The notes below the pieces were generated by a model. It ran no database searches and was not told the DNA's origin. It saw only the letters and a list, made by a program, of their open reading frames with translations. From assembly GCF_900172325.1 (NCBI RefSeq), contig NZ_FWFR01000002.1:558001-622000 (forward strand): a stretch of 64,000 nucleotides of DNA, read 5' to 3'. Shown here in pieces: positions 52,049 to 62,228 of the stretch. This DNA comes from Oceanibacterium hippocampi. GTDB taxonomy: Bacteria; Pseudomonadota; Alphaproteobacteria; Sneathiellales; Sneathiellaceae. Every line of letters begins with the position of its first letter. The first letter of the stretch is position 1. A program made the translations under genes and the position numbers.

Positions 52049-53614
52049 TCAGGTCTTCGGGAAGTACTTGTAGAGCCAGGTCTCGGTCAGCGTGCGCCCG
52101 TCGAGGCGAAGGAAGCACCGCAGATCGATCGGGGCGTCGCCGTCGACGGCGACGTCGAAGACCGCGCGCCAGCTGTTCGTGCCGACGACCTTGATGACGT
52201 AGCCGTTCGACACCTCGCCGTGCGAAACGGTAACGACCGGGTCGACGTCGTAGCGTGCTTCCATCTCGGTCAGCGGACCGCCGGCAAAATCGACGACGAA
52301 TTTCCGCAGGCCCTGGCGCTCGGAAGCGGGACCGCCGGGGATTCCGCCACGGCCGATCCGGGTCGCGACCACCTGGCCGACACCCTGCGCCGGATAGGGC
52401 TCCCTGTCCCGCCAGTGCAGGCGGTAGTCGAAGGCCAGCACGTCGCCATCGCGAACCGGCTTCTTCGGCTGCCAGAAGGCGACGATGTTGTCGTAAACCT
52501 CGTCGTCGGTCGGGATCTCGACCAGCACCACCGCGCCGTCGCCCCAGTCGCCCTTCGGCTCGACCCAGACGCTCGGCCGGCGATCGTAGAAGGCGCCGTC
52601 ATCCTGGTAATGATCGAAGTCCCGGTCGCGCTGCATCAGGCCGAAGCCCTTCGGGTTGCGGTCGACGAAGGAATTGACCTGAACGCTCGGCGGGTTGACC
52701 AGCGGCCGGAAGATCCGCTCACCCGTCCCGGTCCAGAGCGCCAGCCCGTCGCTGTCGTGGATCTCCGGCCGCCAGTCGACCGCCTGCCGACGCTCGTTCT
52801 CGCCGAACCAGTACATCGAGGTCAGCGGCGCGATCCCGAGCCGCGGCACGTCGCCGCGCATGAAAAGCTCGGCATGGACGTCCATCACGGCACCGTCCTT
52901 CTGCGCCGCGTCGAAGCGGTAGGCGCCGGTCACGCTCGGCCCCTCCAGCAAGGCATATATCACCAGTGGCGCGCCTTCCTCGAGCGGCGCCTGCAGCCAG
53001 AATTCGGTGAAGACCGGGAACTCCTCGCGGGTCGCGAGCGCGGTGTTGGTGGCGATGCCGCGCGCCGAGATGCCGTACTGGTCGGATTCGCCGGAGGTAC
53101 GGAAATAGCTCGCCCCCTGGAAGGCCAGCCAGTCGCTGTCGCGGCCGCTGCCGTCCATGACCCGGAAACCGGCGAAGCCGAGGCCTTCGGGAAGGCTTTC
53201 GCCGAGCCCCGTGTCGCCGTAGTCGAACAGCGCCTTCTCGTAGACGAGTGGCCGCGACTGCTCGCCGCTGACGACGTTCATCCGGACCGGCTCCTGGGCG
53301 AAGCGGTGCAGGTGGAAAAAACGCACCGGATAACCGACGGGGGCGTCCTGCCACAAGGCGCGGTCGGCCCTGTAGCGGATCTTCTGGACGGTGTCATAGT
53401 CGATTGCGGCGGTGGCGTCGGGCGCCGGCTTCTCCGGCGGCCTGTAGTCCTCGCCGGCAAGCCGCCGGGCGCGGGCGCGCAGCAGATCGAAGCTGAACGG
53501 CTCGGCCGCACCAAACGCGGCCGCGTGCGCGGACCGGCTCCATATCGCACCGAATCCGAGGGCGGAAAAGGCTGCGCCGGCAGCCAGCAACTGGCGGCGA
53601 TCAAGTTCGCTCAT
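52049..53614 (-). CDS. opgG: periplasmic glucan biosynthesis protein, OpgG/OpgD family
   Basis: A 521-residue MdoG-domain protein that acts in the periplasm on nascent beta-glucans (osmoregulated periplasmic glucans). The N-terminus carries a double-arginine motif before a hydrophobic stretch (LDRRQLLAAGAAFSALGFG), as in the Tat-exported OpgD branch. Typical text: PVRFFHLHRFAQEPV, GLMQRDRDFDHYQD, RRPSVWVEPKGDWG. The start at 53614 follows GGGAGTAAG. It is divergent from opgH with a 216 bp gap. Confidence 0.92.
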   Translation of the reverse strand: MSELDRRQLLAAGAAFSALGFGAIWSRSAHAAAFGAAEPFSFDLLRARARRLAGEDYRPPEKPAPDATAAIDYDTVQKIRYRADRALWQDAPVGYPVRFFHLHRFAQEPVRMNVVSGEQSRPLVYEKALFDYGDTGLGESLPEGLGFAGFRVMDGSGRDSDWLAFQGASYFRTSGESDQYGISARGIATNTALATREEFPVFTEFWLQAPLEEGAPLVIYALLEGPSVTGAYRFDAAQKDGAVMDVHAELFMRGDVPRLGIAPLTSMYWFGENERRQAVDWRPEIHDSDGLALWTGTGERIFRPLVNPPSVQVNSFVDRNPKGFGLMQRDRDFDHYQDDGAFYDRRPSVWVEPKGDWGDGAVVLVEIPTDDEVYDNIVAFWQPKKPVRDGDVLAFDYRLHWRDREPYPAQGVGQVVATRIGRGGIPGGPASERQGLRKFVVDFAGGPLTEMEARYDVDPVVTVSHGEVSNGYVIKVVGTNSWRAVFDVAVDGDAPIDLRCFLRLDGRTLTETWLYKYFPKT

Positions 53615-53653
53615 CTTACTCCCATACACTTTGTCACCTGCTTCCGCTGCGCG

Positions 53654-53679
53654 GGAACTTTCCCGGTGTCCACGACGTT
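53654..53679 (+). promoter_or_regulatory. possible EcfG-type promoter upstream of opgH
   Basis: GGAAC (53654-53658), 17 bp spacer, CGTT (53676-53679). The spacer is one base longer than in the six island copies and the opgH start is 151 bp away, so this is a weaker candidate, but glucan synthesis under stress control would be sensible. Confidence 0.45.
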
Positions 53680-53830
53680 GATCGGTCTTGAAACAGCCGC
53701 AATTCCGCGAGATAGCATGCGGCCCGGGCTACTACATTGGTTAGTGTTCGTGAATTTTGTAGGGCATCGCTGGAAAGCGCTTCGCCGCGCACAATCTAAC
53801 TGACGCTACCCAAGCCAGAAAGGCATCGCA

Positions 53831-55981
53831 ATGACCCCGCTGCAAGCAAATCTGCGGCACCATAATATTGCATCCCGCGACCAGGATACCGGCGCCGACA
53901 GTGCCGACACTGCCTTCGATTCCAGCGCTGAACACGGAACCGCCGACGACGGTCGTGCGCGTCGGGCCGACCCTTCCTTCACGCCCGCACCGCGCCCGGC
54001 CGCCATGCCCGTCCAGTCACTGGCGCGGATCGGCCTGTCTGACGCGGGGCCGCTTTTCCTGCTGGGGCTCCGCCGCATCCGCGATCTCGCAGTCTCGCTC
54101 TGGATCGTCCTGGCGGGGCTCGCCACCGTCGCCGGCGGCCGCGGCCTCGCGACCCGGCGCCGCCTTTTCGAGCATGAGCTCCGGCTCCGCCGCTGGCTGT
54201 TCCTGCTGCTCGTGGTCGCCACCACTGCTACCGGCGTCGCCTGGTTCTGGACGGTGCTCCGGATCGATGGCACGACGCCGCTCGAGATCGCCCTCATTTC
54301 GGTCTTCGGCATCGTCTTCGCCTGGATCGCCACCTCATTCTGGCTGACCGCGTTCGGCATCTTCGCCCACTGGCGCGCCGTGCCGCTGCATTTCCTCCGG
54401 CATGCGCCCCGCCGCACCGGCCGTGTCGAGTTCCACGGCGCGGCACGGACCGTGATCGCGATGCCGATCTACAACGAGGACGTGGACCGGGTCTTCGCGC
54501 GACTGGAGGCGATCGCCACCTCGCTCCGGACCGCCGGCGGGGCTGGCGACTTCGAGTTCTTCGTGCTGAGCGACAGCACCGACCCGGCGATCCGGCAGGC
54601 GGAACAGGCCGCGGCCCGGCGCCTGCGCCATGCGCTCGCCGGCAGCTTCCCGCTCCATTACCGCCGGCGCAGCGAGAACAAGGGCCGGAAGAGCGGCAAC
54701 ATCGCCGAGTTCTGCGAGAACTGGGGCCGCCGCTATGAACATATGGTGGTGCTCGACGCCGATAGCCTGATGACCGGCGAGACCCTGCTCAGGCTGGTCG
54801 ACCTGATGGACGCCAACCCGAAGGTCGGCCTGATCCAGGTCCCGCCGCAGATCATCGGCCGCGATTCGCTGTTCGCCCGCGTGCAGCAGTTCGCCTCGTC
54901 GGTCTACGGACCGATCTTCGCCACCGGCCTCGCCTATCTGCAGGGCAGCGACGGCAATTACTGGGGCCACAACGCGATCATCCGCGTCAAGGCCTTCATG
55001 GACCAATGCGGCTTGCCGCTGCTCTCCGGCAAGGCGCCGCTCGGCGGCGAGATCATGAGCCACGACTTCGTCGAGGCCGCGCTGCTTCGCCGGGCCGGCT
55101 GGGAGGTCTGGATGGCGCCCGATCTGGGCGGCAGCTTCGAGGAAACCCCGACCACGTCGATCGACTACCTGGCCCGCGAGCGGCGTTGGTGCCAGGGCAA
55201 CATGCAGCATCTCAAGATCATTGCCGCGCGCGGCCTTACCCTGCCCTCGCGGATGCATTTCGCGATCGGCATCATGAGCTATCTCTCCTCGCCGCTCTGG
55301 CTGCTGCTGCTCGGCCTCTCGGCGGTCGAGGCGTACCAGATCGCGCAGATCCCCGAGGTCAGCTATGTCGGCGGCCGTCCGGTGCTGACTTGGCCGATCT
55401 CGCACGCCGCCGCCGTGACCGGCCTGTTGAGCGCGATGATCGTCCTGCTGCTCGGGCCGAAGCTCTTCGCCTTCGCGCTGATGCTCCGCAACCGCCGGCT
55501 GACGGCCGCCCATGGCGGCGCCGTGGCACTCGCCCGCAGCATCTTCTGGGAAACCGTCTTCTCGGCGCTGTTCGCGCCGGTGGCGATGCTCGCGCACAGC
55601 TGGTTCGTGATCAATATCCTGTTCGGCCGGAGCGCCGGCTGGGCAAGCCAGGAGCGTGACGACCACCTGCTCCCGTTCCGCTTCGTCGCGCGGGTCTTCG
55701 CGCCGCACACGATCATCGGCCTGGTCGCGGCGCTCGCCGTCGCCCTGTTCATCCCCGGCAGCTTCTGGTGGCTGTCGCCGATCCTCGTCGGCCTGATCCT
55801 GGCGATCCCGGTCAGCTGGCTGAGTTCCAGTCCCGACGCCGGCCGCTGGGCGCGTTCACAGGGCCTGTTCCTGAACCCGACCGAGACGACCGAGATGGCG
55901 ATCGTGCCGCAGATGGCGTCCGACCGCGCACGTACACCGGCCGCTCCGCCGGCTCCCACCGCGAACAGGCAAGCCGCCTAG
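53831..55981 (+). CDS. opgH: glucan glucosyltransferase OpgH
   Basis: The inner-membrane GT2 enzyme that polymerises the beta-1,2-glucan backbone from UDP-glucose, 716 residues. Helices flank the catalytic domain (about 120-175 before, 480-650 after); GT2 motifs are FVLSDSTD, VVLDADSLM, HDFVEAALLRRAGW and the QxxRW-type ERRWCQGN. The N-terminal about 60 residues are polar and low complexity. It lies next to opgG but on the opposite strand. Its TAG stop shares the palindrome CTAG with the stop of the convergent kinase gene. Confidence 0.94.
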   Translation: MTPLQANLRHHNIASRDQDTGADSADTAFDSSAEHGTADDGRARRADPSFTPAPRPAAMPVQSLARIGLSDAGPLFLLGLRRIRDLAVSLWIVLAGLATVAGGRGLATRRRLFEHELRLRRWLFLLLVVATTATGVAWFWTVLRIDGTTPLEIALISVFGIVFAWIATSFWLTAFGIFAHWRAVPLHFLRHAPRRTGRVEFHGAARTVIAMPIYNEDVDRVFARLEAIATSLRTAGGAGDFEFFVLSDSTDPAIRQAEQAAARRLRHALAGSFPLHYRRRSENKGRKSGNIAEFCENWGRRYEHMVVLDADSLMTGETLLRLVDLMDANPKVGLIQVPPQIIGRDSLFARVQQFASSVYGPIFATGLAYLQGSDGNYWGHNAIIRVKAFMDQCGLPLLSGKAPLGGEIMSHDFVEAALLRRAGWEVWMAPDLGGSFEETPTTSIDYLARERRWCQGNMQHLKIIAARGLTLPSRMHFAIGIMSYLSSPLWLLLLGLSAVEAYQIAQIPEVSYVGGRPVLTWPISHAAAVTGLLSAMIVLLLGPKLFAFALMLRNRRLTAAHGGAVALARSIFWETVFSALFAPVAMLAHSWFVINILFGRSAGWASQERDDHLLPFRFVARVFAPHTIIGLVAALAVALFIPGSFWWLSPILVGLILAIPVSWLSSSPDAGRWARSQGLFLNPTETTEMAIVPQMASDRARTPAAPPAPTANRQAA

Positions 55982-57315
55982 GCGGAACCGCCTCCCAGCA
56001 ACAGCCTCGCCTCGAAACCGTCGTCGCGACCGGGTGCCGGCGAAAAGAGCTCCAGCCGGCAGCCGGCGCCGGCGGCGATCGCCTCTGCAATCGCAAGACC
56101 GAGGCCCGCGCCGTTCGCGCCCGTTCCGGCCCGCTCGAAGCGGTCTTTCAGCCGTCCCAGTTGCGCGGCGGGTACGACCGGCCCCGCATTGACCACGCGA
56201 AGCACGCCACCGGCCGCGACGACGATATCGACGGGCGCCGCGGGATCGCCATGCTTCAGCGCGTTCTCGATCAGGTTCCGCAGCAGTATCGCGAAGGCAT
56301 CCGGATCGATCCGCGAGACCAGTTGGTCGTCCGACTTGTGCACGCGCAATCGCTCGCCGGCATTCTCCGCGCGCCGCATCTCGTCGACCAGGAAGGCAAG
56401 GACGGGCGCCAGATCGCCGGGCTCCTCGCGGACCAGGCCGACCCCTTCCGCCTTGGCGAGCTGCAACAGCTTTTCCGACAAGGTGGCGAGATCGTGCAGC
56501 GAACGCTCGATCCGGCGCGCCCGTGGCCCAAGCGGACCGGGTTCCACCTCGGCGATCAGCCGTTGGGTCTGGGCCAGCGCCGCCGCGATCGGCGTGCGGA
56601 TTTCATGGGCGCTGTTCGCGGTGAAGCTCCGCTCTGCCTCGATTGCCGCCCCGAGACGGGCAATCAGCCGGTTGATCGCCTCGGCGATCGGCCGGAGTTC
56701 CGCCGGCAGCGTGTCGTCCGCAACCGGCGTCAGATCGCCGCCGCCGCGTCGCTCGACCTCGGCATTGAAAGCCGCGACCGGTCGCAGGCTGTGGCGGACG
56801 AACCACCACACCCCGCCGAGGCTCAGCGGAATGAAGGCCAGCAGCGGCAGCAATAGCGGAACCAGTGGCTCCATGATTGCCCGGCGCCGATCCGCCAGCG
56901 GTTCGGCGACTTCGAGGATCATCGTTCCGCTCACGCCCGCCTCGCCATACAGGCGGTGCGTCGCGGTCGTCGAAAAACCCGCCCGCGGCACGGCCGGAAA
57001 ATGCGCCGGATCGGCGTCGTGGGATTTCAGCAGAACCCGCCCCGCCGGATCGCGGACCAGGTAGGTCAGGAACTCGCGATGCGCGCGCATCGCGATTGCC
57101 TCGTGCGGCAGGCCGGTCATTCCGCGTTCGAGAATGGCCGGAACGGCGAGCGGCAGCAACCGCTGCGCCGTTTCCTGAAGCGCGCTGTCGAGGGCTTCGT
57201 CGAGTTCGTGGCGGACCACCAGTCCGGCGCCGATTGCCGCCACCAGCCAGAGCAGCGCGACGCCGAACGCGAGCCCGAGGGCGAGCCGCCGCTGCAGGCT
57301 GCGCCGTTCGCTCAC
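55978..57315 (-). CDS. sensor histidine kinase
   Basis: A 445-residue membrane kinase: two helices (about 11-33 and 148-174) around a periplasmic region of about 115 residues, HAMP-like linker, phosphoacceptor His238 in SAHEIRTPIAAAL, and a HATPase domain with NLIENALKHGDP and NGAGLGLAI. GTG at 57315 overlaps the regulator stop (GTGA) and is chosen for that reason; the longer open frame runs into the regulator gene. The signal is unknown. Confidence 0.9.
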   Translation of the reverse strand: MSERRSLQRRLALGLAFGVALLWLVAAIGAGLVVRHELDEALDSALQETAQRLLPLAVPAILERGMTGLPHEAIAMRAHREFLTYLVRDPAGRVLLKSHDADPAHFPAVPRAGFSTTATHRLYGEAGVSGTMILEVAEPLADRRRAIMEPLVPLLLPLLAFIPLSLGGVWWFVRHSLRPVAAFNAEVERRGGGDLTPVADDTLPAELRPIAEAINRLIARLGAAIEAERSFTANSAHEIRTPIAAALAQTQRLIAEVEPGPLGPRARRIERSLHDLATLSEKLLQLAKAEGVGLVREEPGDLAPVLAFLVDEMRRAENAGERLRVHKSDDQLVSRIDPDAFAILLRNLIENALKHGDPAAPVDIVVAAGGVLRVVNAGPVVPAAQLGRLKDRFERAGTGANGAGLGLAIAEAIAAGAGCRLELFSPAPGRDDGFEARLLLGGGSA

Positions 57316-57971
57316 GACCTGCCCAGCCGATAGCCGAGACCGCGCATGGTTTCGATCACTCCGGCGCCGAGTTTCTTGCGCAGCCGACTGACATGGACCT
57401 CGATGGTGTTGCTCTCGACTTCCGTGCCGTAGGCATAGATCTTCTCCTCCAGCCGGGCCTTGGAGAAGATTGCCCCGGGATGCTGCACGAGCGCCTCGAA
57501 GATCGCCCATTCCCGCGCGGTCAGCTCGACACGCCGACCGGCCCGGAAGACGGCTTTCGCGGCGAGATCGATGTCGAGTTCGCCGAGCGTGACTTGCGGG
57601 TTGGGATTGCCCGCATAACGGCGGGCCACCGCGGCGATCCGGGCGGAAAGCTCGGACAGGTCGAACGGTTTGACCAGGTAATCGTCGGCGCCGGCATTCA
57701 GGCCGGCGATACGGTCGGAAATCTGGTCGCGCGCGGTCAGGATGATGACCGGCGTCACGCTGCCCTCGGCCCGGCGCCGTCGCAGAAAATCCAGGCCGCT
57801 GCCGTCGGGCAGCATGAGATCGAGCAACACCAGATCGTAGGCCGCGGCGCGGACGCTTGCGGCGGCATCGGCCAGCCGGGTCACCCGGTCGACCGCGTGG
57901 CCGGCCTCGGCAACATGCTCGCAGACCGCGGCGCCGAGCGCCTCGTCATCCTCGACCAGCAAGACTCGCAT
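57312..57971 (-). CDS. OmpR-family response regulator
   Basis: A 219-residue regulator: receiver with VEDDE, phosphoacceptor Asp51 in LLDLMLPDG and Lys in YLVKPF, then a winged helix with IEVHVSRLRKKLG. It forms a kinase-regulator pair with the following gene and is divergent from the PepSY/cytochrome b561 genes 140 bp away, a common target arrangement for this kind of system. Confidence 0.93.
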   Translation of the reverse strand: MRVLLVEDDEALGAAVCEHVAEAGHAVDRVTRLADAAASVRAAAYDLVLLDLMLPDGSGLDFLRRRRAEGSVTPVIILTARDQISDRIAGLNAGADDYLVKPFDLSELSARIAAVARRYAGNPNPQVTLGELDIDLAAKAVFRAGRRVELTAREWAIFEALVQHPGAIFSKARLEEKIYAYGTEVESNTIEVHVSRLRKKLGAGVIETMRGLGYRLGRS

Positions 57972-58111
57972 GTGATCCGTCCTCCCCGGGGGCCGGAAAC
58001 TAGGCCCTCGACCTGAAGCCGGGCTGAAGCCAGTTCGGCCGCGGCTTCAGCTTGTCGTCAGGTTCGCATCCCATCTTGGTCTTAACGCAACCCCGATCCG
58101 GAGAAACAGCG

Positions 58112-58384
58112 ATGAATCGTCTCACCACCGCCGCCGTCCTTCTCGCCGCCCTGCTCGGCACTAATTCCGCATTTGCCGAGGACCGCTGCAATGTGCCGGT
58201 CGCCGAATGGCAGCCCAGCGAAGCCCTTCAGCAGAAACTCGAGACCGAGGGTTGGAAAATCAAGCGGATCAAGTCCGACGACGGGTGCTACGAGGTCTAC
58301 GCCATCGACCCGCGGGGCGACCGGGTGGAAGCCTATTTCGACCCCCGCAGCTTCAAGATGATCAAGCAGAAGATCGATGACTGA
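58112..58384 (+). CDS. small secreted PepSY-domain protein
   Basis: A 90-residue protein with a signal peptide (LTTAAVLLAALLGTNSAFA) and one PepSY-type domain (LQQKLETEGWKIKRIKSDDG, CYEVYAIDPRGDRVEAYFDP). Two cysteines (in RCNVPV and GCYEVY) could form a disulphide. PepSY proteins modulate enzymes or bind cations; here the role is unknown. It overlaps the cytochrome b561 gene by 8 bp. Confidence 0.87.
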   Translation: MNRLTTAAVLLAALLGTNSAFAEDRCNVPVAEWQPSEALQQKLETEGWKIKRIKSDDGCYEVYAIDPRGDRVEAYFDPRSFKMIKQKIDD

Positions 58385-58928
58385 CATGACGAGAACCACG
58401 GTCCCGGTCTGGGACCCGCTCGTCCGGCTGTTCCACTGGAGCCTCGTGGCCGCCTTCGCGATCGCCTGGCTGACAGCGGATGAGCTGGACAGGATCCACG
58501 AATGGTCGGGTTACGTGGCGGGCGGACTGGTCGCCTTCCGCTTGCTCTGGGGCCTGATCGGCCCGCGCCATGCCCGGTTTAGCCAGTTCGTACGGTCGCC
58601 CGCGGCGGTCGGCCAGTATCTCCGCGACATCCTGCGCGGCCGGGAGCGGCGCTTTGTCGGCCACAACCCGGCAGGTGCCGCGATGATCCTCGCCCTGTTG
58701 GCGATTACCGCGATGACCGCGACAACCGGCTGGATGACCACGCTCGACGTCTACTGGGGCATCAAATGGGTCGAAGATGTCCATGAGATCATGGCCAATC
58801 TGATGATTGTCATGGTCGCGATCCACGTCACGGGCGTCGCCCTGACGAGCCTGCGACACCGCGAAAACCTGGTCCGGGCGATGATCGTCGGGCGGAAACG
58901 GGCGCCCTCGGGTACCGACATAGACTGA
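58377..58928 (+). CDS. cytochrome b561
   Basis: A membrane dihaem cytochrome of 183 residues with about four helices. Haem-ligand histidines are visible in RLFHWSLVAAFAIAW and in DVHEIMANLMIVMVAIHVTGVAL. Such proteins move electrons from quinol to a periplasmic partner, often a c-type cytochrome or a peroxide-detoxifying system. With the PepSY gene it forms a two-gene operon facing the two-component system. Confidence 0.9.
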   Translation: MTDMTRTTVPVWDPLVRLFHWSLVAAFAIAWLTADELDRIHEWSGYVAGGLVAFRLLWGLIGPRHARFSQFVRSPAAVGQYLRDILRGRERRFVGHNPAGAAMILALLAITAMTATTGWMTTLDVYWGIKWVEDVHEIMANLMIVMVAIHVTGVALTSLRHRENLVRAMIVGRKRAPSGTDID

Positions 58929-58960
58929 CCCTCGCCCCGGTCATTGCCGGCCCGCAAACA

Positions 58961-59014
58961 CCGGCGGGCGACCCCCTTCGCCCGCCGGCCTGCGGCCCCC
59001 GACGATGTCGGGGG
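58961..59014. terminator. two stem-loops between convergent genes
   Basis: CCGGCGGGCG-N8-CGCCCGCCGG (58961-58988) and CCCCCGAC-GAT-GTCGGGGG (58996-59014) stand side by side between the cytochrome b561 and aldo/keto reductase stops. No long U-run follows either. A bidirectional terminator is plausible. Confidence 0.55.
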
Positions 59015-59036
59015 AGCAGTGTCCGCTATCGCCCTC

Positions 59037-60041
59037 TCAGGCGAATTCCTCGGTATCGACCGTGGCCTGCGCGGCCGCGTTGTAGCGCGACCCGGTCACC
59101 GTGCGCTCGTTGATGAGCGCCTCGAGGCGGGCCATCGTCGGCGCATCGAGACGCCAGCGGGCGGCGCCAAGATTTTCCTCCAGGTGATCGATCCGCGTGG
59201 TGCCGGGGATCGGCACGATATGCGGCGCCTTGGCAAGCAGCCAGGAAAGCGCAAGCTGGGCCATCGAGCAGCCGACCTCACCCGCAATCTCGGCAAAACC
59301 GTCCAGCAGCTTGAGATTCTTCGCGTAATTCTCCGGCGTGAAGCGCGGCATCGTGGCGCGGATGTCGCCGTCGGGGAAGCCCGTCACGTCGCGCAGCTTG
59401 CCGGTGAGGAAGGCCCGGGCGAGCGGGCTGAAAGCGACCAGCGTGGCGCCGATTTCCCGGCAGGTTTCCAGCACGCCGATTTCGACATTCCGCGACCACA
59501 GCGAGTATTCGCTCTGCACGGCTGCGATCGGATGCACCTTGTGCGCGCGGCGCACCGTCGCCGCCGAGACCTCGGACAATCCGATGGCGCGGATCTTGCC
59601 CGCAGCGACGAGGTCGGCGAGCGCGCCGACGCTGTCCTCGATCGGCACCTTCTTGTCCATCCGGTGAAGATAGTAGAGGTCGATCACGTCGGTGCCGAGA
59701 CGGCGCAGCGCACCCTCGCAGGTCTTCTTCAGGGTCTCCGGGCGGCCGTCGAGCGCGCGCTTGCCATCGGGCCCCCGGTCCATGCCGCACTTGCTGGCGA
59801 GCAGGAACTCGTCGCGACGATGCATGACGGCCCGGCCGAGCAGTTCCTCGTTATGGCCGAGGCCGTAGATCGCCGCCGTATCCAGGTGGGTGCAGCCCAG
59901 ATCGAGCGCCCGGTTCAGCAGCGCCGAGGCGTCCACCTCGTCCGGGCCGGGGCCATAACCGTGTGAGAGGTTCATGCAGCCCAGACCGATCGGATAGATC
60001 GATCCCGGGCCGAGTGTCCGTTCCGCAATCTTGTCGCTCAA
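59037..60041 (-). CDS. aldo/keto reductase
   Basis: A 334-residue NADPH-dependent oxidoreductase with the AKR tetrad: Asp and Tyr in HLDTAAIYGLG, Lys in LASKCGM, His in LYYLHRMD. A TTG start at 60041 is chosen: AAAGGAG stands six bases before it and it overlaps the ligC stop by 4 bp (TTGA); no ATG fits. It is the last gene of the protocatechuate cleavage operon. Which step it serves is not evident, since AKRs are not part of the standard 4,5-cleavage route. Confidence 0.87.
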   Translation of the reverse strand: MSDKIAERTLGPGSIYPIGLGCMNLSHGYGPGPDEVDASALLNRALDLGCTHLDTAAIYGLGHNEELLGRAVMHRRDEFLLASKCGMDRGPDGKRALDGRPETLKKTCEGALRRLGTDVIDLYYLHRMDKKVPIEDSVGALADLVAAGKIRAIGLSEVSAATVRRAHKVHPIAAVQSEYSLWSRNVEIGVLETCREIGATLVAFSPLARAFLTGKLRDVTGFPDGDIRATMPRFTPENYAKNLKLLDGFAEIAGEVGCSMAQLALSWLLAKAPHIVPIPGTTRIDHLEENLGAARWRLDAPTMARLEALINERTVTGSRYNAAAQATVDTEEFA

Positions 60042-60979
60042 CCGAGACTCCTTTCGATCAGATCGAGCGTCCGCATCGCCGGCAGGCACTGGGCGACGGA
60101 GCCGTTGGGCTCACGTCCCTCCCGGATGGCGCCGATGAACTCGCGGTCGATCAGCTCGATTCCGTTGTTCGAGACCGCGACGCCCGACAGATCGACCTGT
60201 TCCTCCTTGCCGGTGAACAGATCGTCATAGCGGGCGATGTAGGTCCCGTTATCGCAGATATAACGGAAGAACGTCCCGAGCGGACCATCATTATTGAACG
60301 AAAGCGACAGCGTGCAGACCGCGCCGGACGGAACCTTGAGGCCGATCGACATGTCCATGGCGATGCCGAGTTCCGGATGGATCGGGCCTTGCAGCCCGAA
60401 GGCGCGGCTCGCCGTCTCGCCGGTCTGGTACTGGAACAGGTCGACCGTGTGGCAGGCGTGATGCCAGAGCAGGTGGTCGGTCCAGGAGCGTGGTTCGCCC
60501 AGCGCGTTCTTGTTGGTGCGCCGGAAGAAATAGGTCTGCACGTCCATCTGCTGGATCTTCAGCTCGCCGGCCTCGATCCGGTTGTGGATCCACTGATGGC
60601 TCGGGTTGAAGCGGCGGACATGGCCGGCCATGGCGACCAGCCCGGTTTCCCGCTGGGCCGCGACGAGCGCCTCGGAATCGGCCAGGCTGTCGGCCATCGG
60701 GATCTCGACGAGCACATGCTTGCCGGCCTTCAGGCACTGGATCGCCTGGGCCGCGTGCAACTGCGTCGGCGTCGACAGGATCACCGCGTCGACGTCGTCG
60801 CGGGCCAGGCTTTCCTCCAGGTCGGTCGTCGCATGCGGGATGCCGCGCTCGGCGGCGAAGCCATCGATGCTGTTCGACCGGCCGACGACCGAGGTCACGC
60901 GTACATCCTCGATCGCGCCGAGGGCATCCAGATGCTTCCGCCCGAAGGCGCCCGCCGCGCCGGCTACACAGACTCTCAT
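60038..60979 (-). CDS. ligC: 4-carboxy-2-hydroxymuconate-6-semialdehyde dehydrogenase
   Basis: A Gfo/Idh/MocA-family oxidoreductase of 313 residues. It oxidises the ring-cleavage product (as its hemiacetal) to 2-pyrone-4,6-dicarboxylate with NADP+. Rossmann start VCVAGAAGAFGRKHLD; family-specific text includes EIPMADSLADSEALV, QMDVQTYFFRRTNKNA, PRSWTDHLLWHHACHTVDLF and LGTFFRYICDNGTYIARYDD. ATG at 60979 is preferred to two preceding GTG codons on ribosome-binding distance. Confidence 0.92.
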   Translation of the reverse strand: MRVCVAGAAGAFGRKHLDALGAIEDVRVTSVVGRSNSIDGFAAERGIPHATTDLEESLARDDVDAVILSTPTQLHAAQAIQCLKAGKHVLVEIPMADSLADSEALVAAQRETGLVAMAGHVRRFNPSHQWIHNRIEAGELKIQQMDVQTYFFRRTNKNALGEPRSWTDHLLWHHACHTVDLFQYQTGETASRAFGLQGPIHPELGIAMDMSIGLKVPSGAVCTLSLSFNNDGPLGTFFRYICDNGTYIARYDDLFTGKEEQVDLSGVAVSNNGIELIDREFIGAIREGREPNGSVAQCLPAMRTLDLIERSLG

Positions 60980-61006
60980 CACCACCTCTTCTTCCTCTCT
61001 CCCAGG

Positions 61007-62224
<1,218 letters not shown>

Positions 62225-62228
<4 letters not shown>

